DNA from: an uncultured Ruminococcus sp.
GTDB lineage: Bacteria; Bacillota; Clostridia; Oscillospirales; Ruminococcaceae
DNA length: 64,000 bases
Direction: 5' to 3'
NCBI GenBank assembly: GCA_910577575.1
Contig: CAJTOG010000002.1
Coordinates: 1-64,000 of the forward strand
The translations under genes and the position numbers were made by a program. Position 1 is the stretch's first letter. The number at the start of each line of letters is the position of its first letter. Positions 45,676 to 54,762 of the stretch are shown in pieces. The notes beneath the pieces were generated by a model. The model saw only the letters and a program-made list of their open reading frames with translations. It was not told the DNA's origin and ran no database searches.

Positions 45676-46514
45676 TTTCTCAGCTGGAATATTATTTCTC
45701 ATATCCCTTTGTCAGATATGCTCTTATAGTCGGACTTCTGATTTCACTGTGTTCATCGCTTCTCGGAGTAACTCTTGTTCTGAAACGCTTCTCATTTATC
45801 GGCGACGGACTTTCACATGTGGCATTCGGGGCAATGGCAATAGCAGCAGTTGCAGGAATAACGAACAGAATGATAATTATTCTTCCTGTTACAGTACTTT
45901 CAGCAATTCTGATTCTCCGGACGGGACAGAATACAAAAATCAGGGGTGATGCTTCAATTGCCATGATTTCAGTCGGTTCACTCGCCGCAGGATATATGCT
46001 TATGAATATTTTTCCTACTTCATCAAATATTTCAGCAGATGTATGCGGTTCACTCTTTGGTTCGGCATCAATTCTTACTCTCAAAGAGTCTGATGTTTTA
46101 CTATGCCTGATAATGGCTGTAATTGTTCTTGTTGTTTTTATTTTATTTTATAACAAGATATTCAGTGTGACATTTGATGAAAATTTTTCAAAAGCTACGG
46201 GCATCAACTCAGATGGCTATAACTTGATGATAGCGATTATCACTGCAATTATAATCGTGATTGCAATGAATCTTGTCGGCTCTCTGCTTATTTCAGCACT
46301 CATTATCTTTCCGGCACTTTCAGCTATGAGAATATTCAAAAATTTCAGAAATGTCATTATATGTTCAGCAGTTATTTCAGTTATATGTGCTGGAACAGGA
46401 ATTATTCTGTCAATACTGTTTTCAACTCCTGTTGGTGCAACAATCGTAACGGCTGATATTGCAGTTTTCTTCATATTCTGGGCAATTTCTTCATTTACAT
46501 CAAAATCACGATGA
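45672..46514 (+). CDS. metal ABC transporter permease (ZnuB/AdcB-like)
   Basis: 280 residues with about seven to eight membrane helices. The ABC-3 family loop GDGLSHVAFGAMA is near residue 45. It completes the transporter with the substrate-binding lipoprotein and ATPase. A terminator follows 5 bases later. Confidence 0.92.
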   Translation: MISQLEYYFSYPFVRYALIVGLLISLCSSLLGVTLVLKRFSFIGDGLSHVAFGAMAIAAVAGITNRMIIILPVTVLSAILILRTGQNTKIRGDASIAMISVGSLAAGYMLMNIFPTSSNISADVCGSLFGSASILTLKESDVLLCLIMAVIVLVVFILFYNKIFSVTFDENFSKATGINSDGYNLMIAIITAIIIVIAMNLVGSLLISALIIFPALSAMRIFKNFRNVIICSAVISVICAGTGIILSILFSTPVGATIVTADIAVFFIFWAISSFTSKSR

Positions 46515-46517
46515 TTT

Positions 46518-46557
46518 CTCGGTATTTTCCTACAAAGAAGGAAAATACCGTTTTTTA
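46518..46557 (+). terminator. terminator of the zinc-type ABC operon
   Basis: A twelve-pair perfect stem (46520-46531 with 46539-46550) followed by six T's. Confidence 0.9.
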
Positions 46558-46577
46558 TTTAAAAAAACAAAAAATTA

Positions 46578-46605
46578 TTGACATATTGCTTAAATATGAT
46601 ATAAT
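46578..46605 (+). promoter_or_regulatory. sigma-A promoter of the hydrolase-PIN gene pair
   Basis: TTGACA (46578-46583), 16-base spacer and TATAAT (46600-46605). A short leader of about 30 bases leads to GAAAGGA. Confidence 0.75.
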
Positions 46606-46642
46606 ATTAATATAAAAATTTTTAGAAAGGACGGTCAATCAG

Positions 46643-47161
46643 ATAAAAATTCTTAATATTCATGGATATCATGGAAGTTCTGAAAATTCAGCATACTACG
46701 TACTGAAAGATATAGGCTGTAATGTTATTTCCCCTGCTCTTGATTATGACAGTGAAGCTCCTGATAAAATACTTGATAAACTTTCTGGTATAATTCAGAA
46801 AAACGAACTTGACGCAATTATCGGTACAAGCTATGGTGGATTTTTTGCAGTTCTTCTCTCTATTAACAGCAAACTTCCTGTTATACTAGTAAACCCTTGC
46901 CTTATGCCTTTTATTTATCTTCCACATCTTGGATATAAACAGGATATAAAGGACTTTCTTCCAATGTTTTCTATGATTTCAGAGCTTGATATAAATAAAG
47001 TTTCAGTCATTATCGGCGGCAATGATGAAATCATTGATACTCATGATTTTACAAAGAATCTTCTTTATAATAAAAGGTTTGTTATATTCCCCGATGGCAG
47101 ACATTCAGGCTCAACGCTTCCGCTGAAAGAATTTTTTACTGATATGCTGAAAAATATTTAA
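46643..47161 (+). CDS. YqiA-like alpha/beta hydrolase, apparent AUA start
   Basis: 172 residues if it begins at ATA 46643. The frame is open from there with IKILNIHGYHGSS, the expected first beta strand and oxyanion loop, then nucleophile Ser63 in GTSYGG, Asp128 in GGNDEI and His154 in DGRHSG. The first in-frame ATG (46904, residue 88) would delete the nucleophile. No ATG, GTG or TTG lies in frame between the promoter and the first strand. AAAGGA sits 11 bases before ATA. COG3150 esterase/hydrolase; substrate unknown. Confidence 0.75.
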   Translation: MKILNIHGYHGSSENSAYYVLKDIGCNVISPALDYDSEAPDKILDKLSGIIQKNELDAIIGTSYGGFFAVLLSINSKLPVILVNPCLMPFIYLPHLGYKQDIKDFLPMFSMISELDINKVSVIIGGNDEIIDTHDFTKNLLYNKRFVIFPDGRHSGSTLPLKEFFTDMLKNI

Positions 47162-47181
47162 AACAAAAGGAGGTGAATAAT

Positions 47182-47760
47182 ATTAATACATATTATCTTG
47201 TAGACTATGAAAATACAGGCACAAGCGGTTTTATAGGATGTGAAAAACTGAAAAAGTGTGACCGTATTTATATATTCTATACAGAAAATGCAGGAAAAAT
47301 CAATCTTGATATTCTGTCAGACCACGGCAAATCAAAAATGACTGCTTTAAAAGTACCTGTAAGAAAACAATCCGTCGATATGCATCTTGTCTCATATCTC
47401 GGCTATCTTATCGGAAAAAACAAAAATAAGGAATGCAGATATGTAATTATAAGCCGTGACAATGATTATGACAATGTTATTAAGTTCTGGAAAAACAACA
47501 AAATAAAAATAACAAGAAAAAAATATATATCATATGATACAAACAAAAAGCTTTCTGAAAACACTGAACTTAATAAACTTTATGATGATTTGATTGTTAT
47601 TACAGAAAATGAAAAAGATACTGATGGCGTTATGAATATAATCAATAGATGCACAAGTAAAACCGCTGTAAACAATTCACTTATGAATCATTTCAAGGAC
47701 GGGAAAAAGGTAAGCGAGATATACGCTGTTATAAAACCTTATATTCAGGATAAGAACTGA
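47182..47760 (+). CDS. PIN/NYN-type nuclease-like protein, apparent AUU start
   Basis: 192 residues from ATT 47182. AAGGAGGTGA is placed eight bases before it, the optimal distance. The in-frame GTG at 47173 lies within that site and cannot be used with it. The protein then reads NTYYLVDYENTG, where this family usually starts. Acidic active-site candidates are Asp8, Glu10, Asp66, Asp93 and Asp95. The C-terminal 50 residues are separate and may bind nucleic acid. It lies 20 bases after the hydrolase gene. Substrate unknown. Confidence 0.75.
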   Translation: MNTYYLVDYENTGTSGFIGCEKLKKCDRIYIFYTENAGKINLDILSDHGKSKMTALKVPVRKQSVDMHLVSYLGYLIGKNKNKECRYVIISRDNDYDNVIKFWKNNKIKITRKKYISYDTNKKLSENTELNKLYDDLIVITENEKDTDGVMNIINRCTSKTAVNNSLMNHFKDGKKVSEIYAVIKPYIQDKN

Positions 47761-48290
47761 TAACTGAAAATACAGAAAAGGACAACTGAAATTTATGGAA
47801 ACTGTTATTTTAATCTAATATATTATTTCTTGACCTTTATTATAATAAAGTATTTACATTAAGTCAGGCAGAATAAGAATTTTAAAATCTGTATATACAG
47901 TTTATTAAGTTCATTCAGAGCATTGGTTCAAGTTATACTATGGCTAAGGCTGAAATTCGTCTGCATGAGCGTATTGCCAAACATTCTCCAACTAAACTTA
48001 TTTTCAATATTACAATCAACAAAATAAAAGTTAAAGTTCTCCGATAATAATATTAAGCACAAAAATCAATTTTATGAATATTTATTTTAAAAATTGACTC
48101 CATTAAAAACATCAAAGATACAAATTTTTAATAAATATTCGCTCCTGAAAAATTTTTCCTCAAGGCTGTTGTGCCTTTCTATAATGTACAACGAACGAAT
48201 TGAAAAAAAATGAGCAGAAAAAATTTATTTTCATTATTTTCAACAAAAATCAAGCTTTTATTTTATAGTATATTACAAAATATTTAACTC
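47761..48290. other. gene-poor AT-rich stretch with a possible gene remnant
   Basis: 530 bases without a convincing gene. The frame 47940-48047 encodes 35 residues beginning MAKAEIRLHERIAKH, open upstream to about 47895, but has no ribosome binding site. I see no hairpin terminator after the PIN gene. Best read as decayed coding sequence or leader of thrH. Confidence 0.45.
47940..48047 (+). pseudogene. short open frame, possible gene remnant
   Basis: 35 residues, with an open frame upstream to 47895. Codon use looks protein-like but there is no ribosome binding site, and the downstream part degrades to Lys/Ile-rich sequence. I recognise no parent protein. Confidence 0.25.
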
Positions 48291-48319
48291 TTTACAAATT
48301 ATGGATTTTGTTGTATAAT
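48291..48319 (+). promoter_or_regulatory. sigma-A promoter of thrH
   Basis: TTTACA (48291-48296), 17-base spacer and TATAAT (48314-48319). Confidence 0.7.
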
Positions 48320-48356
48320 ATAAAAGTAAAAAATAAACTCATCGGAGGAATCTATT

Positions 48357-48968
48357 ATGTCAATGTATATTACCTGTCTCGACCTTGAAGGTGTACTTGT
48401 TCCAGAAATCTGGATTGCTTTTGCAGAAGCAAGCGGAATACCTGAACTGAAAAAAACTACACGTGACGAACCTGATTACGATAAACTTATGAATTACCGT
48501 ATCGGTATTCTTAAAGAACACGGTCTTGGGCTTAAAGAAATTCAAGAAACTATTGCAAAAATTGAACCTATGGAAGGTGCAAAGGAATTTCTGGATGAAC
48601 TCCGCTCAATATGCCAGACTATCATAATCAGTGATACTTTTACTCAGTTTGCTGCTCCGCTTATGAAAAAACTTGGTATGCCCACCATCTTCTGCAATAC
48701 TCTTGAAGTTGCTGAAAACGGTGAAATTACAGGATTCAGAATGCGCTGTGAAAAATCAAAGCTTACCACTGTCAAAGCTCTCCAGTCTATCGGATATGAA
48801 ACTGTTGCAAGTGGTGACAGTTTCAACGATTTAGGTATGATTCAGGCAAGTAAGGCAGGCTTTCTTTTCAGAAGTACAGAACAGATTAAAAATGACTATC
48901 CTCAGTATCCTGCTTTTGAAACTTATGACGAACTGCTCAATGCTATAAAAGATACTATAAAAGATTAA
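48357..48968 (+). CDS. thrH: phosphoserine phosphatase/homoserine phosphotransferase ThrH
   Basis: 203 residues. HAD motif I is CLDLEGVLVPE, with Asp9 as nucleophile and Glu11 where most HAD phosphatases have Asp, a ThrH feature. Motif III/IV is ASGDSFNDLGM. It removes phosphate from phosphoserine and can pass it to homoserine, giving the substrate of the thrC product. CGGAGG precedes the first ATG. It is a single gene with promoter and terminator. Confidence 0.92.
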   Translation: MSMYITCLDLEGVLVPEIWIAFAEASGIPELKKTTRDEPDYDKLMNYRIGILKEHGLGLKEIQETIAKIEPMEGAKEFLDELRSICQTIIISDTFTQFAAPLMKKLGMPTIFCNTLEVAENGEITGFRMRCEKSKLTTVKALQSIGYETVASGDSFNDLGMIQASKAGFLFRSTEQIKNDYPQYPAFETYDELLNAIKDTIKD

Positions 48969-48975
48969 TACTTAA

Positions 48976-49012
48976 AAAATGCATCGGATTTCTCCGGTGC
49001 ATTTTTATATTT
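48976..49012 (+). terminator. terminator of thrH
   Basis: A stem of ATGCATCGGA with TCCGGTGCAT (48980-48989 with 48994-49003, one G-T pair) followed by T's; probably shared with the convergent GH3 gene. Confidence 0.8.
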
Positions 49013-50470
49013 TTAAATTAATCCGATTTCAGATTTTTTCTCAAGAATTTTCAGAACACTTTCATCAATTCTTGCTTCTGTAAGTCTGCCGGATGCTATT
49101 GCCTGTTCAATTCCGCTTACTGCATCTGCTAAGTTATACGGCATAAGTATCATGTCAATACCCGCTTCAACAGCCATAACAGCAGCTTCCCCGCTGGTAT
49201 ATACATTTGATATAGCACCCATAGCATGCGAATCAGTTATAGCTATTCCTTTAAATCCAAGTTCATTTTTAAGCCAGTCAGTTACTACAACGTGTGATAA
49301 ATTTCCCGGTAAATTATCACCTGATGCAGTTGTAATCTGATGCCCCACCATAACAAAATCACTTCCGGCATCAATTCCGCCCTTAAATGCCTGAAATTCC
49401 ATTGACTGCAACTGTTCATATGTCCGGTCTATGATAACAGTATTATAATGAGTATTTCCATTTCCTGCACCAAGTCCGGGAAAATGTTTAAGAGTACTGA
49501 ATATTCCCTTAGACTGCAATCCATCAACAACAGCGGCCGACATATCAGCTACAATTTCAGGGTCACTGCTGAAAATGCGTGAGCCAAGTTCATTATAAGG
49601 GTTTACATCAACATCAGCAACAGGTGCAAAATCAAGATTGAAACCATAATCAGAAAGATAGTTTCCTATCGTCTGTCCAACTGAAAAAGCCGTATCCCAG
49701 TCATTCAGATTTCCATAATAGCTCATGACATTGACAGCTTCTGTGCCAAGCTTTGATTGTATTCGTGTAATATTTCCACCTTCCTCATCAACAGAAATAA
49801 ATGCACCTGTCCCAGCATAAACAGCATCATACTGCATATCAGCAATAAGAGCAGAAGTCTGGTCTGACGTTTCAATATTCTGAGCAAACAGAATCAGTCC
49901 GCCGACAGGATAATCACCGTATCCACCATGATACTGACAGTCAACATAAGTTACAACATTATATCCCGAAACTGATTCAGGGGTTGCAATAAACATCTGA
50001 CATACCTTTTGATGCAAAGTCATTCCGGAAAGATGTTTCTGAGCCTTTGTTTTCTGAACAGATGCAGAAGGTACTGTTGCCATAGGTACTGTAATTTCAG
50101 CCACTGTCGAAGTATTTATTGAATCACTTTTATTCGATTGATTTACAACAGGTCCAGCATCAATATATTCCATTGAAAAAACAGATTGCGTTTCAGCAAG
50201 TTCAGTACTTGCGGTTATACGGTTTGAAATTTCAGTATTATTTACAGTTGTAACCGTAACTGTTCCGCTCTTCTGAATTATTGAAGTTTCTGGAAATTCA
50301 GAAAAAACAGTTTCGGTCTGTGATGAATCCGGTTCAGATAAAATTTCATCTATGTACGACAATTCAGAAGATACTTTGCTTTCTGATGAATAATCCTTAT
50401 AATTCTCTACAACTCCACAGCCACATAAAATAGTTGAAATCAATGCCAGTGCTGAAATAAATTTTTTCAA
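49013..50470 (-). CDS. GH3-family lipoprotein (NagZ-like beta-N-acetylhexosaminidase family)
   Basis: 485 residues. A lipobox-like LCGC follows the signal helix, then a Ser/Thr/Val-rich linker (about 25-145) and the GH3 (beta/alpha)8 domain (about 150-480). The KHFPG motif is present, but the loop after it reads GLGAGNGNTHYN, where typical NagZ has GHG...DSH: the His is kept, but the preceding Asp is Asn. The nucleophile Asp candidate lies in AITDSHAMG. Likely acts outside the cell on glycans or peptidoglycan fragments; activity needs testing. Confidence 0.82.
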   Translation of the reverse strand: MKKFISALALISTILCGCGVVENYKDYSSESKVSSELSYIDEILSEPDSSQTETVFSEFPETSIIQKSGTVTVTTVNNTEISNRITASTELAETQSVFSMEYIDAGPVVNQSNKSDSINTSTVAEITVPMATVPSASVQKTKAQKHLSGMTLHQKVCQMFIATPESVSGYNVVTYVDCQYHGGYGDYPVGGLILFAQNIETSDQTSALIADMQYDAVYAGTGAFISVDEEGGNITRIQSKLGTEAVNVMSYYGNLNDWDTAFSVGQTIGNYLSDYGFNLDFAPVADVDVNPYNELGSRIFSSDPEIVADMSAAVVDGLQSKGIFSTLKHFPGLGAGNGNTHYNTVIIDRTYEQLQSMEFQAFKGGIDAGSDFVMVGHQITTASGDNLPGNLSHVVVTDWLKNELGFKGIAITDSHAMGAISNVYTSGEAAVMAVEAGIDMILMPYNLADAVSGIEQAIASGRLTEARIDESVLKILEKKSEIGLI

Positions 50471-51024
50471 TATTTTTTCCTCCTGTTTTTTGTTTTTCTT
50501 ATCTGTTTTCTTATAAATTTAAAAGTATAATCCTCACCTTTATCTGCAAGCATACGCAGAAGAAACTCAAGTTTTCCGGCTGTCTGATTTTCTATCCGTC
50601 GTTTCTGTTTTGCCCGCAGAAAATACTCCAGTGGACATTTATTGTTATATTCACTTTTTTTATATATTTTTGACGCAGCTACACGGTCGCAGAACATTTC
50701 AAAAATATATTCATCAGGCATTCTTACAGGGTCAAGAGTACCTGTTGAGGTACTGTAATCAGTCCAGTATTCAAAATGATGTTTATTTCTGCCCTTATGG
50801 TGCATCCATGCTCCGGAATAGCCATTTATTTCACGCTCCTGTTCATTCGGGCTTCTGTTTCCCTGATAGTAAATGATACCTGGTATAAATTCTGCCGGTG
50901 AAAATTTAGATAAATCATGAAGCAGTCCACGTTTTATTATTCCTGCTTTAAAGCAATGAATCATAACCATATGTCTGTGGCTTATAACTGTTTTAATATG
51001 TCCGAAAAAATTTTTAATAAACAT
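50467..51024 (-). CDS. DUF5662 family protein
   Basis: 185 residues. Conserved His/Asp-rich segments are HRHMVMIHCFKAG, GLLHDLSKFSP and WMHHKGRNKHHFEYW, which look like metal-binding positions. The C-terminus is basic. Function unknown. It overlaps the GH3 gene by four bases, so the two are coupled. Confidence 0.8.
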   Translation of the reverse strand: MFIKNFFGHIKTVISHRHMVMIHCFKAGIIKRGLLHDLSKFSPAEFIPGIIYYQGNRSPNEQEREINGYSGAWMHHKGRNKHHFEYWTDYSTSTGTLDPVRMPDEYIFEMFCDRVAASKIYKKSEYNNKCPLEYFLRAKQKRRIENQTAGKLEFLLRMLADKGEDYTFKFIRKQIRKTKNRRKKY

Positions 51025-51058
51025 TTCCTTCTCCTGATTAAGAAAAAATTATATTAAA

Positions 51059-51087
51059 ATTATATCATATTTAAAACAAAAAGTAAA
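51059..51087 (-). promoter_or_regulatory. sigma-A promoter of the DUF5662-GH3 unit
   Basis: On the minus strand there is TTTACT (51082-51087), a 17-base spacer and TATAAT (51059-51064). Confidence 0.65.
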
Positions 51088-51107
51088 GCTTTTTATGTAA
51101 ATTTCAG

Positions 51108-51150
51108 AAGTCCGGAACGAATAAATAAATTATTTTTCAATTCCGGACTT
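51108..51150 (-). terminator. hairpin after the small 61-residue gene
   Basis: A ten-pair perfect stem (51108-51117 with 51141-51150) with a 23-base AT-rich loop. T richness after it on the minus strand is modest. Confidence 0.55.
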
Positions 51151-51159
51151 CTTATTTAT

Positions 51160-51345
51160 TCAGGGTTTATCATAATTGTATTCAGGCAGATAGGGATAAA
51201 GCTTATCATACGCAAAAAGTTGTTCATCTCCGTTAGGATTTGCCGGAATAAGTCCGGTCATATCACCCCATGATGCAGACGGACATACATATTTAAGCTC
51301 TTGTTTATCAGGTTCAGGAACAGGGATTTTTTTCTTTTTATTCAT
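51160..51345 (-). CDS. 61-residue small protein, conserved-looking, unknown
   Basis: 61 residues from ATG at 51345, with AAGGAG upstream. A TATAAT at 51370-51375 on the minus strand puts the transcription start after the alternative ATG at 51402. A basic start (NKKKKIP) is followed by YVCPSASWGDMTGLIP and an acidic, Tyr/Pro-rich tail. One cysteine, no signal peptide, no membrane segment. The layout of basic leader and patterned core could suit a precursor peptide, but no modification gene lies nearby. Confidence 0.6.
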   Translation of the reverse strand: MNKKKKIPVPEPDKQELKYVCPSASWGDMTGLIPANPNGDEQLFAYDKLYPYLPEYNYDKP

Positions 51346-51530
51346 AAATATCAGCTCCTTTATACCTGTATTATAAACAGAAAGAGCTTTATTATTCAGC
51401 AAAAAAATTTCAAAATATTGCTAAATTTTTAAGATTATTTTAAGAAAATGAATATATAATCATAACCATATTAAAGAAAAACTGAAAATAGAAATATAAA
51501 TAAAAAATTATTTTTAAGGAGTTAATTATA

Positions 51531-54500
51531 ATGAAAAAATTCAAAAAGGGAATTATTACAGCAGGATTTTCCACTGCCTTCCTCACTGCTCTTTCACTTA
51601 CCGTTGCTTCTGCTTCCGATACACTGTACGGCGATGCAAACTGTGACGGCATAGTAACTATTGCTGATGCGACTGCAATTATTCAGGCTCTCGGAAATGA
51701 AGATGAATATGCTCTTTCTTCTGAAGGAGCAGACAATTCAGATGTATATAACAGAGGCGACGGTGTTACAGGCATGGACGCTGTATCAATACAAAAAATT
51801 GAAGCAGGTCTGCTTAATGTACTTCCTGAATCATGGATGAACGGCAGTGAAATACCGGATGTTTCAAAAACATATATTCACCTCAATGGAAATTCTGCAT
51901 CAATTGATGGTGATTATGCATCTGCAGAAGGAAGCATTATAACAATCAGCCATTCAGGTGAATTTTATATTGACGGCACGCTTGAAGACGGTCAGATTAA
52001 TGTAAATATTGCTGATGAAACTGCTGACCCCGAAACAGTAAAAATATTCCTGAACGGTATAAACATTACGGGAAAATCTGCTCCTGCAATACTTATTACA
52101 AATGCTGAAAATACTTCATTAAACCTTGTGGACGGCACTGAAAATACTATCTCTGACGGTGATTCTGCTTATTCAGGCGAATGGCTTGGCTGTGCTGTAA
52201 TTGAAGCTAAGGACGATATAACTGTCAAGGGCGGAGAACTTGGAACAGGTATTCTCAATATCACTGCAAATACTCAGGACGCTGTTGCCTGCAACAATGA
52301 CATTAAAATAACAGGCGGTATAACAACAATTACAACCCTTAATGCTACTAATAAGACAGATGCTATAAAAGGAAAAACTTCTGTTACTGTAAAGAATGGT
52401 ACTCTCAATATTGATGCAGAAGGCGACGGAATAAAATCATCAAAGGGCAATGTATCAATTGAAGGCGGTCTTCTTAATATCAAAGCCGGCAATGATGCTG
52501 TACAGGCTGAAACAACCATAGATATTTCGGGCGGTACCATTATTGCAGGTGGTGACAGAGGACTTACATCAGTTACAGGAACTAATATAACGGGAGGCAC
52601 GGTTATTGCCACTGCTACAGACAATCAGACGGATTCATCACTTATGTCCGGTACAACTCAGGGTACCATGCTTCTGAACTGCATTGCATCGGATGAAACA
52701 GACGGTTGCTGGAAAAAGACCAATAATATCATTGTTGGAAATATCAAAGAATATAAGTGGCAGAAAAAATATTCATATGTGCTTCTCAGCGATGCATCAA
52801 TTACTGCTGACGGCTCATATAATCTCACAAATGTTTCCACATCTTCAGGCGTAACTCATGATGAATCTGCTGACTTCAAAATGTCAGGAATTGTTACATC
52901 ATTTGACAATGTAAATCCAGTAGGAAATGGAAGTAAAAATCTAACCCCTGAAACAGACACATACACTGTCAAACTCAACGGTAATTCAATCCATTCTGAT
53001 GCCCCTGCTGATACAGCTTTAGTTGAAAACGGTGTGCTTACCATAAAAAAAGAAGGCATTTACACTGTTTCAGGTGATGCAAGTGAAGTACAGATTGTTA
53101 TAAATGTTGATAAAACCGCTTACCCTGACAGTATTGTTGAACTTGATTTAATGGATACAAATATTTCAAATAATACAACATCTCCGATTTATGTTGAATC
53201 TGTTGGTGATGAAGTACAGATTGTCGCAAAAGCAGGAACAGTAAATACTATATCAGATGGCACTTCACACACCCAGACTTACACGGATTCGGATGGTAAT
53301 ACAAACACTGTTGAAGGTGCAATTTTTGCAAAAGATGATATAAAATTCAAAGGCACGGGAACTCTTACAGTAAACGGAAATACTGATGATGCTATTGTAT
53401 GCAAGAATGATATAAAAATCTACAATGGCAACATCACTGTAAATGCTGTTGATGATGGTATCAAAGGCAAGGACAGTGTTACTGTGGGAAATGATACTGC
53501 AACAGATTATTCAGATTTAAAGCTCACTGTCAAAACTAAGTCAGGTGATGGCATAAAGTCCACTGCAACTGATACGGATACAGCAAAATCATATGGTATT
53601 GTTACAATAAACGGTGGTACTGTTGATATTAATTCATATTCTGATGGCATACAGGGCGAACAAAATGTTGTAATCAACAGCGGTGATATCAACATCTATA
53701 CTTATGAAGGCTCAGAATTTACAGGTACATCAGACGGTTCATCAGGCAATAACCCTTGGGGAGACAATTTCGGCGGAGGTATGCAGGACGGAAACTCCAA
53801 TAAAACAGACATCTCCGCAAAAGGAATAAAAGCTGTAGGTCTTTATGATGAAACAGGCACTGAATGGCAGAGTAACGGAAATATTACTGTAAACGGCGGA
53901 AATATCACTATTGATTCTTCAGATGACTCACTTCACTGCGGCGGTCAGATGAATATAAATAGCGGTATATTCAGGCTTGCAACTGCCGATGACGCTATGC
54001 ATGCAGACCACGATATCATACTCGGTAAAAATGGTGGTGCAAACAGTGATTTTGAAGTATATGTTACAAAATGCTACGAGGGCATTGAAGGTGAAAATAT
54101 ATATCAGTACAGCGGAACTGTTGCAGTAAAATCAGACGATGACGGTTATAATGCAGCAGGCGGTTCCGACGGTTCAGGGTCCGGAAACAGTATTGGCTGG
54201 GGTCAGGGTGGCTTCGGCGGAGGCATAGGCAGTTCAGGCGGAAATATCCTTCAGATTGAAGGTGGTATCGCTATTGTACAGTCCGCAAGCGGTGACCATG
54301 ATGCATTTGACTCAAACGGCAGCATTACTATCACAGGAGGAATCGTAATTGCAAACGGTCAGGAGTCTCTCGACTGCGATGGCACAAAGAGCATCACAGA
54401 CGGTACTGTTGCAGAAATTTCATCACAATCATCAAGTACTGTTTCAGTCGGAAAACAATTCACAATTGCAGATAATTCAGGAAATGTAATTATCTCATTT

Positions 54501-54698
54501 ACTGCTATGCGAAATATGGGTTCAATTTCACTCAATAACTCAAATCTCAGTTGTTATACAAACGGTACAATCTTAGGCGGTAATAACCTTATTACTTCTG
54601 ATAAATCCATGATTGTATATGCAGACGGCACAATCTCTAACGGTACTGCTGTATCAACCAGCATTTCTTCAGGCGGAAACAATAACAGACCTTGGTAA
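51531..54698 (+). CDS. secreted dockerin protein with Cthe_2159-like beta-helix repeats
   Basis: 1055 residues. Signal peptide (about 1-28), then an N-terminal dockerin (about 33-100, GDANCDG and the divergent YNRGDGVTG loop). Two beta-helix regions follow (about 110-440 and 470-1040) rich in NGGNITI-, DAIKGK- and DDGIKG-type rungs, as in carbohydrate-binding Cthe_2159 (DUF4353) proteins that bind acidic polysaccharides. Gly/Asn/Trp-rich insertions occur near 740 and 890. A pectin-binding or adhesive surface role is inferred; no catalytic motif seen. It is a single gene with terminator. Confidence 0.85.
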   Translation: MKKFKKGIITAGFSTAFLTALSLTVASASDTLYGDANCDGIVTIADATAIIQALGNEDEYALSSEGADNSDVYNRGDGVTGMDAVSIQKIEAGLLNVLPESWMNGSEIPDVSKTYIHLNGNSASIDGDYASAEGSIITISHSGEFYIDGTLEDGQINVNIADETADPETVKIFLNGINITGKSAPAILITNAENTSLNLVDGTENTISDGDSAYSGEWLGCAVIEAKDDITVKGGELGTGILNITANTQDAVACNNDIKITGGITTITTLNATNKTDAIKGKTSVTVKNGTLNIDAEGDGIKSSKGNVSIEGGLLNIKAGNDAVQAETTIDISGGTIIAGGDRGLTSVTGTNITGGTVIATATDNQTDSSLMSGTTQGTMLLNCIASDETDGCWKKTNNIIVGNIKEYKWQKKYSYVLLSDASITADGSYNLTNVSTSSGVTHDESADFKMSGIVTSFDNVNPVGNGSKNLTPETDTYTVKLNGNSIHSDAPADTALVENGVLTIKKEGIYTVSGDASEVQIVINVDKTAYPDSIVELDLMDTNISNNTTSPIYVESVGDEVQIVAKAGTVNTISDGTSHTQTYTDSDGNTNTVEGAIFAKDDIKFKGTGTLTVNGNTDDAIVCKNDIKIYNGNITVNAVDDGIKGKDSVTVGNDTATDYSDLKLTVKTKSGDGIKSTATDTDTAKSYGIVTINGGTVDINSYSDGIQGEQNVVINSGDINIYTYEGSEFTGTSDGSSGNNPWGDNFGGGMQDGNSNKTDISAKGIKAVGLYDETGTEWQSNGNITVNGGNITIDSSDDSLHCGGQMNINSGIFRLATADDAMHADHDIILGKNGGANSDFEVYVTKCYEGIEGENIYQYSGTVAVKSDDDGYNAAGGSDGSGSGNSIGWGQGGFGGGIGSSGGNILQIEGGIAIVQSASGDHDAFDSNGSITITGGIVIANGQESLDCDGTKSITDGTVAEISSQSSSTVSVGKQFTIADNSGNVIISFTAMRNMGSISLNNSNLSCYTNGTILGGNNLITSDKSMIVYADGTISNGTAVSTSISSGGNNNRPW

Positions 54699-54726
54699 AT
54701 AAATAAAAATATCCCTCTTATTTTAA

Positions 54727-54762
54727 AACCTCCCTGAAAAATTATTCAGGGAGGTTTTTTAT
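54727..54762 (+). terminator. terminator of the dockerin beta-helix gene
   Basis: A twelve-pair stem (54727-54738 with 54745-54756) followed by T's. Confidence 0.9.

Noticed and set aside
52000..54600. Repeats in the beta-helix protein as a CRISPR-like or DNA repeat array
   Set aside because: The repetition is at protein level (beta-helix rungs); the DNA copies are diverged and there are no uniform spacers.
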